6,290 bases of DNA from JAUXEH01 sp965602945 (GTDB lineage Bacteria; Acidobacteriota; Aminicenantia; Aminicenantales; Aminicenantaceae): NCBI GenBank assembly GCA_965602945.1, contig CBFDBC010000203.1:1-6290 (forward strand), in the 5' to 3' direction. Position numbers and translations under genes: made by a program. The notes under the pieces are model-generated. The model saw only the letters and a program-made list of their open reading frames with translations. It ran no database searches and was not told the DNA's origin. Below, piece by piece: positions 1 to 6,190 of the stretch. Each line of letters begins with the position of its first letter. Positions within the stretch are counted from its first letter, which is position 1.

Positions 1-1050
1 GACCGGGGCCTTCTCCTGGTAGATCTCCCACAGGGTGTCACGGGCCTCACCCAGGGACTTAAAGAGAGGGTGGGATTCGTCCGCCCGCTGGGTCCCGATG
101 ATGCTGTAGTCTTCATCCACCAGCACCAGTTTCTGGGCCCGGTTCATGATGCCCGCAGTGCCCACGCTGCAGATGGCCACGATCTGGTCTTTTTGCGCCC
201 GCTGGATCAGCTCGCCGTAGGTCATGTCCTTCTCCTCCACCGTTATCCTCATCTCTTCGAGGACACCGCAGATGCCTTGGATGGTGACCGAAGGCAGGAT
301 AAGCGAGCTCTCAGGGATCTTGATCACGGTCCCGTCCTCCAGGCCGAAAAGGCAGCAGGAGGAGTCCCATTCGGTGACCTTGCGGGTCTCCAGCGGTGCG
401 GAGGGATGGTCGTCCAAGAATAGAGCCGCTCCAGCCTCGGGCAGGATCTGACGGGCCTTGTCCACCGCCTTGACACTCATGAGGTAGTTGATCCCCAGCT
501 TGAGGCATCCGGTTCCGTTGACACCGACGGCGCGCACCATATCTGGGATCACAACTCCGCTGAAGGGCTCTCCCAGATAGCTGTCGTAGCGGCAGGCCAC
601 GGCCCGGATGGCGGGATTGCCGGGGAAGGTAACACCGATAGACTGGTCTTCATCGAACGTGAAAGGCCGAAGATAACCCTGGGCGTTGAGATCGGCCATC
701 TCTCCCAGGAAAGCCGTCATGTCCGGGTCCTGGAAAAACCGGAGGAGGATGCGCTCGAGTTCATCGACTTCCGGCACGAGTCCCTGTTGGGCGCCGCTCA
801 GGTTGAACGCGATCCCGCGGTGGAAACGCTCCAGGTTCTTGTCCAGATTGAGAAAGATGACCTCCAGCCTTCCCAGCTCGTTCCGTTTACAGAAAAAGCG
901 GATCCCCTCGAAGGCCAGGAAGAGGCCGTAATGGATGGATCGCGAGACGGCAGGCACCTTGGCGTCTGCGTCCAGGATCTCGAATGATTTGTCCTTTAAT
1001 ATGTAGCGGAGCTGCTTGGCGGCCCATTTGGTGCCTTCGAATCCAGCCAT
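1..1050 (-). CDS. Branched-chain amino acid aminotransferase-like protein (PLP class IV), 3' end cut off
   Basis: Fold-type IV PLP aminotransferase, expected to be cytosolic and to exchange amino groups between branched-chain amino acids and 2-oxoglutarate. 350 codons are open from the ATG at 1050 to the window edge; no stop is reached, but BCATs are usually 300-370 residues, so little should be missing. Visible landmarks are HYGLFLAFEGIRFF (residues 40-53, BCAT HYGxxxFEGIR), YLRPF (126-130, matching the substrate-pocket YIRP of IlvE), YDSYLG (155-160), and GTGCLKLGINY (179-189), where K184 fits the Schiff-base lysine. E227 fits the glutamate facing the pyridine nitrogen, and LPSVT (252-256) and GTAG (297-300) fit the phosphate-binding turns. 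GGAGG lies 9 nt before the start and supports it. Oddities: the usual E-G-x-x-N-x-F after the lysine is replaced by EWDSSCCLF, and the arginine of LPGVTR is missing. Another class IV amino acid transaminase remains possible. The family is clear; substrate and activity are inferred. Confidence 0.85.
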   Translation of the reverse strand, partial: MAGFEGTKWAAKQLRYILKDKSFEILDADAKVPAVSRSIHYGLFLAFEGIRFFCKRNELGRLEVIFLNLDKNLERFHRGIAFNLSGAQQGLVPEVDELERILLRFFQDPDMTAFLGEMADLNAQGYLRPFTFDEDQSIGVTFPGNPAIRAVACRYDSYLGEPFSGVVIPDMVRAVGVNGTGCLKLGINYLMSVKAVDKARQILPEAGAALFLDDHPSAPLETRKVTEWDSSCCLFGLEDGTVIKIPESSLILPSVTIQGICGVLEEMRITVEEKDMTYGELIQRAQKDQIVAICSVGTAGIMNRAQKLVLVDEDYSIIGTQRADESHPLFKSLGEARDTLWEIYQEKAPV

Positions 1051-1066
1051 GGTGCCTATCCTCCAG

Positions 1067-1128
1067 AAATCAGATATGAATGAAAAAGGATGAGGTATCA
1101 AGATACCATAATTTCATCTGATTTTTAA
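1067..1128 (-). promoter_or_regulatory. Candidate promoter with nested dyads upstream of the aminotransferase
   Basis: On the minus strand, TTAAAA (1128-1123) and TATCTT (1105-1100) lie 17 nt apart, and TGG precedes the latter as an extended -10. Each hexamer matches the sigma-70 consensus at only 4 of 6 positions. The -10 lies inside a perfect dyad, GGTATC-AA-GATACC (1094-1107). A second perfect 9-bp inverted repeat surrounds it: AAATCAGAT at 1067-1075 and ATCTGATTT at 1116-1124. The inner repeat ends about 30 nt before the Shine-Dalgarno at 1060-1064. The dyads could be a repressor operator over the promoter. If transcription starts further upstream, they could instead be a leader hairpin next to the ribosome binding site. 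The repeats are directly visible; the function is inferred. Confidence 0.35.
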
Positions 1129-1137
1129 GCGTAGACT

Positions 1138-1208
1138 GGCGGTTCTCTTTTGCTCACGGAGAAGACCCGCCCAGCCACCCCATGTCCGCGAACAAAAGAG
1201 AACCTGCC
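1138..1208 (+). repeat. Hairpin element, copy A (C-rich 24-nt loop)
   Basis: A long imperfect inverted repeat. The left arm 1138-1160 pairs with the right arm 1185-1208 through 21 base pairs, with two mismatches and one bulged T at 1205. The core is a perfect 12-bp repeat, GGTTCTCTTTTG (1141-1152) and its complement (1193-1204). The loop is 24 nt (1161-1184) and C-rich, so the minus strand reads GGGG-T-GG-CT-GGG-C-GGG, which could form a two-tetrad G-quadruplex. No T-run follows on either strand, so it is not a standard intrinsic terminator. It is paired with an inverted relative at 1240-1294. Confidence 0.8.
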
Positions 1209-1239
1209 GGGCGTTGTCTGCTTCGGCGAAGGATCGTCT

Positions 1240-1294
1240 CTCTTATTTTTGTGACCATGGGGTGGTTGGGTGGGTCCCTGTCACAAAATAAGAG
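1240..1294 (-). repeat. Hairpin element, copy B, inverted relative of copy A (G-rich 24-nt loop)
   Basis: CTCTTATTTTTGTGAC (1240-1255) pairs with GTCACAAAATAAGAG (1280-1294): 15 base pairs with one extra T in the left arm. The loop is also 24 nt (1256-1279). Positions 1256-1276 are the reverse complement of 1164-1184 in copy A with only two differences, both A versus G. The stems differ in sequence from copy A but still pair. The plus strand of the loop reads GGGG-T-GG-TT-GGG-T-GGG (1259-1274), a possible two-tetrad G-quadruplex. The element begins 9 nt past the stop codon of the permease gene, so it would be the first structure in that gene's 3' untranslated RNA. No U-tract follows it. Confidence 0.8.
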
Positions 1295-1303
1295 GGCCGA
1301 TGC

Positions 1304-3661
1304 CTATTCGTATTTCAGGGCGGTGGCGGGGTTGGCGACGGCCGCGCGCAGGGCCTGGAAGCTCACCGATGCAAGGGCAACCGCCAAGGCCAGGACCATG
1401 GCGGCGACGAAGATCACCCAACCGAGGCCCGTCCGGTAGGCGTAGTTTTCCAGCCAGCTCTTCATCCCGAAATACGCCAGGGGCCAGGCCAGTACGTTCG
1501 CAAGGAGGACCAAAAGGAAAAACTCCCGGCAGAGGAGGAGGGTGACCTGCGATACCGAGGCGCCCAGCACCTTGCGGATCCCGATCTCCTTGGTCCGCTG
1601 CTCGGCGGTGAAGGAGGCCAGCCCGAAGAGCCCCAGGCAGGCGATCAGGACAGCCAGGACCGTGAAATAGTTGAGCAGGGTCCCGATCCTGGACTCGGCC
1701 CGGTACATGCGGTCGAAGGTTTCATCCATGAAGCTGTAATCAAAGGGATAATCCGGGATCACGCGCCCCCAGATGTTCTCTACCGCACTCAGGGAAGCGG
1801 GGATATCACCGGGAGCCAGGCGGATAAGCATGTACTGCAGCCGATCGGGAACCACCACGATAGCCAGGGGCTCGATCACTTCTCGGACGGACTGGAAATG
1901 AAAATTCTTCATGACACCGACGATCTGTCCGTCGATCCCCAGAAAGCTGAACCGCTCGCCCACTACAGACTCCCTTCCCATCAATTCGGCCACTTCTTCG
2001 TTGACGATGAAGGTTTTGGACAGATCGGACTGGTGTTCCCTGGAAAAGGCACGCCCCTCCTTCATCTCGATCTTGAGCGTCTCGATATAATCGAAATCCA
2101 CCGAACTGAATCCGATCAGGACCGCTTGTTCGGGATCTTTTCCATCCCAGTTGGAACCCCCGGAGTTGCTGCCGATGTTGGAGGGGAGATGGGACGATCC
2201 GGTCACACCCAGGACATGCTGGTCCTTGATTAGTTCCTCTTTCAGAGCCTGATAGGACTGCTTGATGTCCGCCCGCAGCGGGATGTAGACCAGGTGCTCT
2301 CTGTCCCAGCCCAGCTTGCGGGTTTGCATGTAGGACAGCTGCTTGAAGACCACGGTCGTACCGATGATGAGCAGGAGGGACAGCGTGAACTGGAACACGA
2401 CCAGGACCCGGCGGAAATTGGTCGCGCCTGCCCCCGATTTGAGAGCTCCCCGCAGCACCTTGAGCGGCTGGAAGGAGGAGAGGAAGAGTGCCGGGTAGCT
2501 GCCGGCCACGATCGCGGTGAAGAGTGTGATACCGACGAGTCCGATCAAGATCGCCCCGATCCCGGACACGTTCCAGGAGAGCTCCTTATCCGCCAGCGAG
2601 CTGAAGGCCGGGAGCAGCAGCGTCACGATGGCCACCGCCAGCGCCAACGCGATGGTCGCGAAGATCACGGACTCGCCGTAGAACTGGCGGATGAGGTGGC
2701 TCCGAAGGGCCCCCACGACCTTGCGCAGCCCCACCTCCTTGGCCCGGTTGGCGGAGCGGGCCGTTGCCAGATTCATGAAGTTGATGCAGGCGATGAGCAG
2801 CACGAAGAGCGCGATGATGGAGAAGATGTAGACATAGCCGGCAGCACCCATGGTCTTCTCGAACCCGAAATGCTGGTGCAGGTGGATGCGGGTGTAGGGC
2901 ATGAGCTCCAGGTCCGTGGCGCTCTGGGGGTTGCGTGTGCGTATGAAGCCGAAGATCCGCTCGTTGACCTCAGCCATGGTCACGCCCTCCTCCAGCTGCA
3001 CGAAGGTGAGGATGGAATTGGATCCGAAGCTCTGGTCAGTCCGCCCCTCTTTTTCGAGGAATGCGTAGGGGACCAGAATGTCAAACTGGAGATACGAGTT
3101 GTGGGGGACGTTCTTCAGGACTCCTGTCACCGTGAACTCGATGGAATTGTTGACCGTGATCACCTTCCCCAGAGGATCCTCATCGGAAAAATATTTTGCC
3201 GCGATCTCTTGCGAGATGACGAGGGAATGGGGGGCATCCAGCGCCGTATCCTTGTCGCCCTTGAGGAGGGGAAACGTGAACATCTGCAAAAAAGAGGGAT
3301 CCACCGCCCGGATGTTGCTCTCGAAAAAGGCCTTATCCCCGAAGCGCAGGAGCTGCCCGCCGGCCCAGACCACACGGGCCGCATCTTTTATCCCGGCGGT
3401 CTCATCCTTGAGAGCCGGCCCCAGGGGATAGGGTGTCACCGTCACATGGTAGACCCGGCCCGAGTAGTGCTGGTTCTCCTCCACGCGGTACAGGGTGGAT
3501 GCATTCTCATGGAACCTGTCGAAGCTCAGCTCGTCCAGGACCCAGATGCTGATCAGCAGGCAGCAGGCCATACCCATGGCCAGCCCAGCGATGTTGATGA
3601 AGGCATAACCCTTATGCTTGAAGATGTTGCGCAGGGTGACAACGATATAGTTCTTGATCAT
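1304..3661 (-). CDS. ABC transporter permease, FtsX/MacB type with two FtsX domains
   Basis: Inner-membrane permease subunit of the MacB/LolE/FtsX class (type VII ABC), which usually drives export or mechanotransmission across the periplasm without moving substrate through the membrane itself. The 785 residues are complete and of usual length for the duplicated form. Order: TM1 (about 19-42), first extracytoplasmic MacB-like domain (43-275), TM2-TM4 (276-299, 330-352, 369-394), TM5 (418-437), second extracytoplasmic domain (438-660), TM6-TM8 (661-684, 707-732, 747-768). The two cytoplasmic coupling motifs ANRAKEVGLRKVVGA (304-318) and EQRTKEIGIRKVLGA (687-701) are well kept. The protein ends in NPATALKYE, a typical tail of this family. 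GGAGAGGA (3675-3668) sits 6 nt before the ATG. No ATP-binding partner is adjacent: the downstream gene is an aminotransferase and the upstream gene is divergent. This resembles the duplicated orphan permeases described in Acidobacteria. Substrate unknown. Confidence 0.95.
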   Translation of the reverse strand: MIKNYIVVTLRNIFKHKGYAFINIAGLAMGMACCLLISIWVLDELSFDRFHENASTLYRVEENQHYSGRVYHVTVTPYPLGPALKDETAGIKDAARVVWAGGQLLRFGDKAFFESNIRAVDPSFLQMFTFPLLKGDKDTALDAPHSLVISQEIAAKYFSDEDPLGKVITVNNSIEFTVTGVLKNVPHNSYLQFDILVPYAFLEKEGRTDQSFGSNSILTFVQLEEGVTMAEVNERIFGFIRTRNPQSATDLELMPYTRIHLHQHFGFEKTMGAAGYVYIFSIIALFVLLIACINFMNLATARSANRAKEVGLRKVVGALRSHLIRQFYGESVIFATIALALAVAIVTLLLPAFSSLADKELSWNVSGIGAILIGLVGITLFTAIVAGSYPALFLSSFQPLKVLRGALKSGAGATNFRRVLVVFQFTLSLLLIIGTTVVFKQLSYMQTRKLGWDREHLVYIPLRADIKQSYQALKEELIKDQHVLGVTGSSHLPSNIGSNSGGSNWDGKDPEQAVLIGFSSVDFDYIETLKIEMKEGRAFSREHQSDLSKTFIVNEEVAELMGRESVVGERFSFLGIDGQIVGVMKNFHFQSVREVIEPLAIVVVPDRLQYMLIRLAPGDIPASLSAVENIWGRVIPDYPFDYSFMDETFDRMYRAESRIGTLLNYFTVLAVLIACLGLFGLASFTAEQRTKEIGIRKVLGASVSQVTLLLCREFFLLVLLANVLAWPLAYFGMKSWLENYAYRTGLGWVIFVAAMVLALAVALASVSFQALRAAVANPATALKYE

Positions 3662-3721
3662 GACGGTTCCTCTCCATAGATCCGGAAGGCCAGACTGGTG
3701 GTTGGCTGTGAGATTCCCTGT

Positions 3722-3730
3722 AACATACCA
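3722..3730 (-). promoter_or_regulatory. Candidate extended -10 for the permease gene
   Basis: The minus strand reads TGG-TATGTT, an extended -10 (TGn plus a 4-of-6 match to TATAAT), about 60 nt before the permease start. No convincing -35 is found at 17 nt. The aminotransferase upstream region has a very similar TGG-TATCTT at 1108-1100. This is a weak call. Confidence 0.25.
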
Positions 3731-3819
3731 TCCATCTATACGGTAATACGTGTGTACCCGCTCAATGTTTCACACAGGCGTGGTTACATACGATTTAGAC
3801 GCAGAGCCCGATGCTAGAG

Positions 3820-3848
3820 TTGGCAGGGCCGGGAAAATATCCTAAACT
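3820..3848 (+). promoter_or_regulatory. Candidate sigma-70-like promoter for the propeller-thioesterase-methyltransferase operon
   Basis: TTGGCA (3820-3825, 5 of 6 to TTGACA) and TAAACT (3843-3848, 4 of 6 to TATAAT) are separated by exactly 17 nt. Transcription would start near 3855, just before the Shine-Dalgarno GGAAAGGA (3856-3863), leaving a leader of only about 18 nt. That is short but workable. The rest of the 211-bp divergent region (3662-3872) shows no RNA gene or strong repeat, only a weak 6-bp inverted pair TGTAAC/GTTACA at 3719-3724 and 3783-3788. Confidence 0.35.
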
Positions 3849-3872
3849 TAGACACGGAAAGGACGGCTTGCG

Positions 3873-4949
3873 ATGAGAACGAAATCATATGTCGGCGCGA
3901 TACTGGTGCTCTGGCTCCTGAGTCCCGGGCTTCGGATGCAGGCCCAGGACCTCGAGTTCCAGCTGGGAAATTCCATTGAGATCGGCCGGGAGGACCTCCT
4001 GTTCGGCTCGGTGACGGCCGTGTGCGAAGATGAGTCCGGAAATGTATATGTCGTGGACCAACTCGAGCACAAGGTATCCAAGTTCTCCCGGGATGGGAAG
4101 CTGCTCGGCTCGTTCGGCCGGCAGGGACAGGGGCCGGGAGACTTCCAGAGGCCCAACCGGGTAAGCCTCACCCCGGTGGGACACCTGGCTGTGGCGGACG
4201 AGATGTACCTGGTCTCCTTTCTAGAGAAGGACGGGACATTCCTCAGGCGTGTGAAGCTCGAAAGCGGCCTGACTCCGGGCTACATGGGCGATGACCGTTT
4301 CTATGCCTGGCGCTGGAGTCCGGACGGGCGGCAGCAGATCATGCTGGACGGCGATGGCAACGTCCTCAAAACCTTCCATTCCGTGTCCCGCGACAGCTTC
4401 TCGGTCTCCGCACCTGACCAGAGCGGCCGGAAAGTCATGTTCAATTTCGGGCGCCCACCCTTCTCACCGGGACTCATGTACGCCCAGAACGGCATGTTCA
4501 CGGCGCTGGCCGTGAGCGACACCTACCGCATCCGGCTGATCGATCAGAAAGGTAAGACGCACACGATCATTGAACGCCGCATGGAACCACAAGTCCTTAA
4601 CCAAAAGGAGCGGCGATATTTCGAAGACGAATTCCGGGAATTCGGGAAGATGCGCGGCTGGCCCGAGGGCGTGGTGCGGGACATCATCAAAAAACTTCCT
4701 CGCACCAAGGTCTATTTCGACCGCATCCTGCTCTCCCCCACGCACGTTTTCGTATGCCGGATCCCGGCGGACATCACCCGGGAAGGAGGCGAATTCCCGG
4801 TGGACGTCTTCAGCATCAGCGGAGAGTTCCAGGGTACGGGAACTCTGCCGGAAAAACCGCTCTTCGTCTCTCGAGCCCGGATGTACTTCGAGCGCAGCGA
4901 CGCAGACGGCAACGTCTGGCTTGCCGTGCGAGATTATTCCCTGGAGTGA
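3873..4949 (+). CDS. Exported six-bladed beta-propeller (NHL-like) protein
   Basis: A 358-residue protein with an N-terminal signal peptide: basic MRTK, a hydrophobic stretch at about 8-19, and a likely signal peptidase I cut after A24 (MQA|QD). It is therefore expected in the periplasm or outside the cell. After the signal come propeller blades of the NHL/6-bladed type. DESGNVYVVDQLEHKVSKF (53-71) and GKLLGSFGRQGQGPGDF (75-91) show the blade pattern of G-N-x-Y-V-x-D, a variable 'x-V-x-x-F' strand and the GxxGxGPGxF turn; further strands occur at 103-125, 139-170 and 214-235. Later blades are degenerate: 238-280 is charged and probably helical (KERRYFEDEFREF), and the last blade ends with DADGNVWLAVRDY (343-355). 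The family usually binds ligands or proteins; no catalytic residues are evident, and the partner is unknown. GGAAAGGA lies 9 nt before the ATG. First gene of a probable three-gene operon. Confidence 0.85.
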   Translation: MRTKSYVGAILVLWLLSPGLRMQAQDLEFQLGNSIEIGREDLLFGSVTAVCEDESGNVYVVDQLEHKVSKFSRDGKLLGSFGRQGQGPGDFQRPNRVSLTPVGHLAVADEMYLVSFLEKDGTFLRRVKLESGLTPGYMGDDRFYAWRWSPDGRQQIMLDGDGNVLKTFHSVSRDSFSVSAPDQSGRKVMFNFGRPPFSPGLMYAQNGMFTALAVSDTYRIRLIDQKGKTHTIIERRMEPQVLNQKERRYFEDEFREFGKMRGWPEGVVRDIIKKLPRTKVYFDRILLSPTHVFVCRIPADITREGGEFPVDVFSISGEFQGTGTLPEKPLFVSRARMYFERSDADGNVWLAVRDYSLE

Positions 4950-5003
4950 AGGGCGAAAGTGATTTAAAATACAGATTCCGATCACCCTGTTCGAGGCGGT
5001 GTC

Positions 5004-5399
5004 ATGAAAAAATTTTCCCAGAGATTGAAGGTGCGCTCCTACGAGCTGGATGCCCAGGGCCACGTCAACTATGCCGTGTACCTGAGCTATCTCGAGTATG
5101 CCCGAGTGGCCACAATGGAGCAGATCGGCATCCCGTTCCAGGACTATTTCCGGAAGGGCACGGGCATCGTGATCGCCGAGGCGCACATCAAATACCTGCG
5201 CCCCGCGACCCTGGGGGATGAGCTGGAGATCACACTGGAAGGCATGAACGCCGGCAAGACCAGCCTGACGTTCCGGCAGGAAATATTCAATACCAGAACC
5301 GGGAAAAAGCTTTTCGAGGGCGAGCTGGTGGCCGTGTTCTTGAACAAGGATGGCAAGCCGACCACCATGGACGAGGACTTCCGGGAGGCCTTCCTCTAG
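5004..5399 (+). CDS. Acyl-CoA thioesterase, 4HBT hotdog family (FadM/YbgC-like)
   Basis: A single-hotdog-domain protein of 131 residues, the normal length, expected in the cytosol as a dimer or tetramer that hydrolyses acyl-CoA thioesters to free acid and CoA. The N-terminal motif VRSYELDAQGHVNYAVYLSY (10-29) lines up with the active-site segment of E. coli FadM (VRGYHLDVYQHVNNARYLEF), placing the catalytic aspartate at D16. Next come the core-helix residues LEYAR (30-34) and the strand motif HIKYLRPATLGDELEI (61-76), the family's Y-x-x-P-x-x-x-G-D signature. FRQEIF (90-95) and GKKLFEGELVAVFLN (100-114) form the last strands. N22 is followed by Y23 where many relatives have a second N. GAGG (4993-4996) is 7 nt before the ATG. 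It follows the propeller gene by 54 nt and precedes the methyltransferase by 35 nt. Chain length and type of acyl substrate cannot be read from the sequence. Confidence 0.9.
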   Translation: MKKFSQRLKVRSYELDAQGHVNYAVYLSYLEYARVATMEQIGIPFQDYFRKGTGIVIAEAHIKYLRPATLGDELEITLEGMNAGKTSLTFRQEIFNTRTGKKLFEGELVAVFLNKDGKPTTMDEDFREAFL

Positions 5400-5421
5400 C
5401 AGGACCGGCCTCATCATGAAT

Positions 5422-5427
5422 AGGAGG
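5422..5427 (+). promoter_or_regulatory. Shine-Dalgarno AGGAGG fixing a GTG start
   Basis: A full AGGAGG lies 7 nt before GTG at 5435 and decides the start of the membrane methyltransferase. The ATG at 5416 is in another frame and upstream of the ribosome binding site, so it is not the start. Confidence 0.85.
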
Positions 5428-5434
5428 AGCCGAC

Positions 5435-6148
5435 GTGGACAACGCAGCCGGACAGGACACTGATACAAAAGTCCGCCTCCCGTCCATCAAGCGGATTGTG
5501 GCGCTCGTGCTGGCCGTCACGGGTTACGGCTCCCTCCTTTTTCTTGCGGCAGGGACTCTCGACTGGTGGCAGGCATGGGCCTATCTCTGCCTCCAGCTCG
5601 TGATCCTGACAGCCATGCTGCTCCTCATGGTCACCAAGAATCCGGAGCTAATCCCGGCCCGCAGCAAAAGGCACGCCGACACCAAAAAATTCGACCGTAT
5701 CCTCCTGAGTATCTATGTCCCACTTCCGATTGTCATGCTGGTGGTCGCGGGCCTCGACAAGCGATTCGAGTGGGGTTCCCTGCCCCAGGCCTGGTCTCCA
5801 GTCGGGCTTATCCTGCTGGTCCTCGGAACTCTCCCTTCGGCTTGGGCAATTTCCTTGAATCCCCACTTCGAAGCCACTGTCCGCATCCAGGAGGACCGGG
5901 GGCACAGGGTGATCTCGACCGGGCCTTACCGGTACGTGCGCCACCCTGGCTATCTGAGCGTGATCCTAACCTCCGCGGCCACGCCCCTGCTCCTGGGCAC
6001 GCCCTGGGCCTACCTGCCGGTGGGTGCGATTTTCGTGGTTATCGTGATCCGGACGGCCCTGGAAGATAGCGTCCTCCGGCGTGAACTCTCAGGCTATCAG
6101 GAATACGCCCGGCGCGTGCGAAGACGCCTCTTCCCCGGCATCTGGTAG
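5435..6148 (+). CDS. Isoprenylcysteine carboxyl methyltransferase-family (ICMT/PEMT-like) membrane protein
   Basis: A 237-residue integral-membrane protein of the ICMT/PEMT/NnrU superfamily, whose known members transfer a methyl group from S-adenosylmethionine to a lipid-type or prenylated acceptor at the membrane. Hydrophobic segments are at about 21-42, 46-67, 89-106, 121-141 and 173-207. The family signature is the C-terminal half: STGPYRYVRHPGYL (161-174), with GPYRxVRHPxY as the SAM-binding core, followed by a membrane hairpin and ALEDSVLRRELSGYQEYARR (208-227), which carries the acidic residue E210 and the Y-x-x-Y pattern before the closing RRRLFPGIW. The N-terminal 15 or so residues are polar and have no signal peptide. 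Length is normal for bacterial homologues. Bacteria rarely have prenylcysteine proteins, so the true acceptor (phospholipid, isoprenoid or small molecule) is unknown. It is last in the operon; no clear terminator hairpin is visible in the 42 nt before the convergent gene. Confidence 0.9.
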   Translation: MDNAAGQDTDTKVRLPSIKRIVALVLAVTGYGSLLFLAAGTLDWWQAWAYLCLQLVILTAMLLLMVTKNPELIPARSKRHADTKKFDRILLSIYVPLPIVMLVVAGLDKRFEWGSLPQAWSPVGLILLVLGTLPSAWAISLNPHFEATVRIQEDRGHRVISTGPYRYVRHPGYLSVILTSAATPLLLGTPWAYLPVGAIFVVIVIRTALEDSVLRRELSGYQEYARRVRRRLFPGIW

Positions 6149-6190
6149 AAAACCCCAGCCAAAACCAACGCGCTAAAAGAAAGTGCAGGT

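Noticed and set aside
70..423. A 117-codon plus-strand open frame
   Set aside because: It lies fully antisense to the aminotransferase, which shows family motifs across this stretch.
1138..1294. CRISPR array or standard intrinsic terminators
   Set aside because: There are only two copies, in inverted orientation with no spacer-repeat periodicity, and no T-run follows either stem.
1182..1545. Small plus-strand open frames over the hairpin region and the permease 3' end
   Set aside because: They are low-complexity, Arg/Pro-rich translations of hairpin DNA and antisense permease DNA, with no ribosome binding site.
2294..3679. A 461-codon plus-strand open frame antisense to the permease
   Set aside because: It mirrors the permease codons, is rich in His, Asp, Glu, Gln and Arg with no domain motifs, and has no convincing ribosome binding site. 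The minus-strand permease is clearly the real gene.
4464..5468. A 334-codon minus-strand open frame across the propeller and thioesterase genes
   Set aside because: It crosses two recognisable plus-strand genes and their spacer, has no family motif, and has the composition of an antisense shadow in GC-rich DNA.
6149..6190. Bidirectional terminator between the convergent genes
   Set aside because: I could not find a stem of useful length or a T-run in the 42-nt gap.
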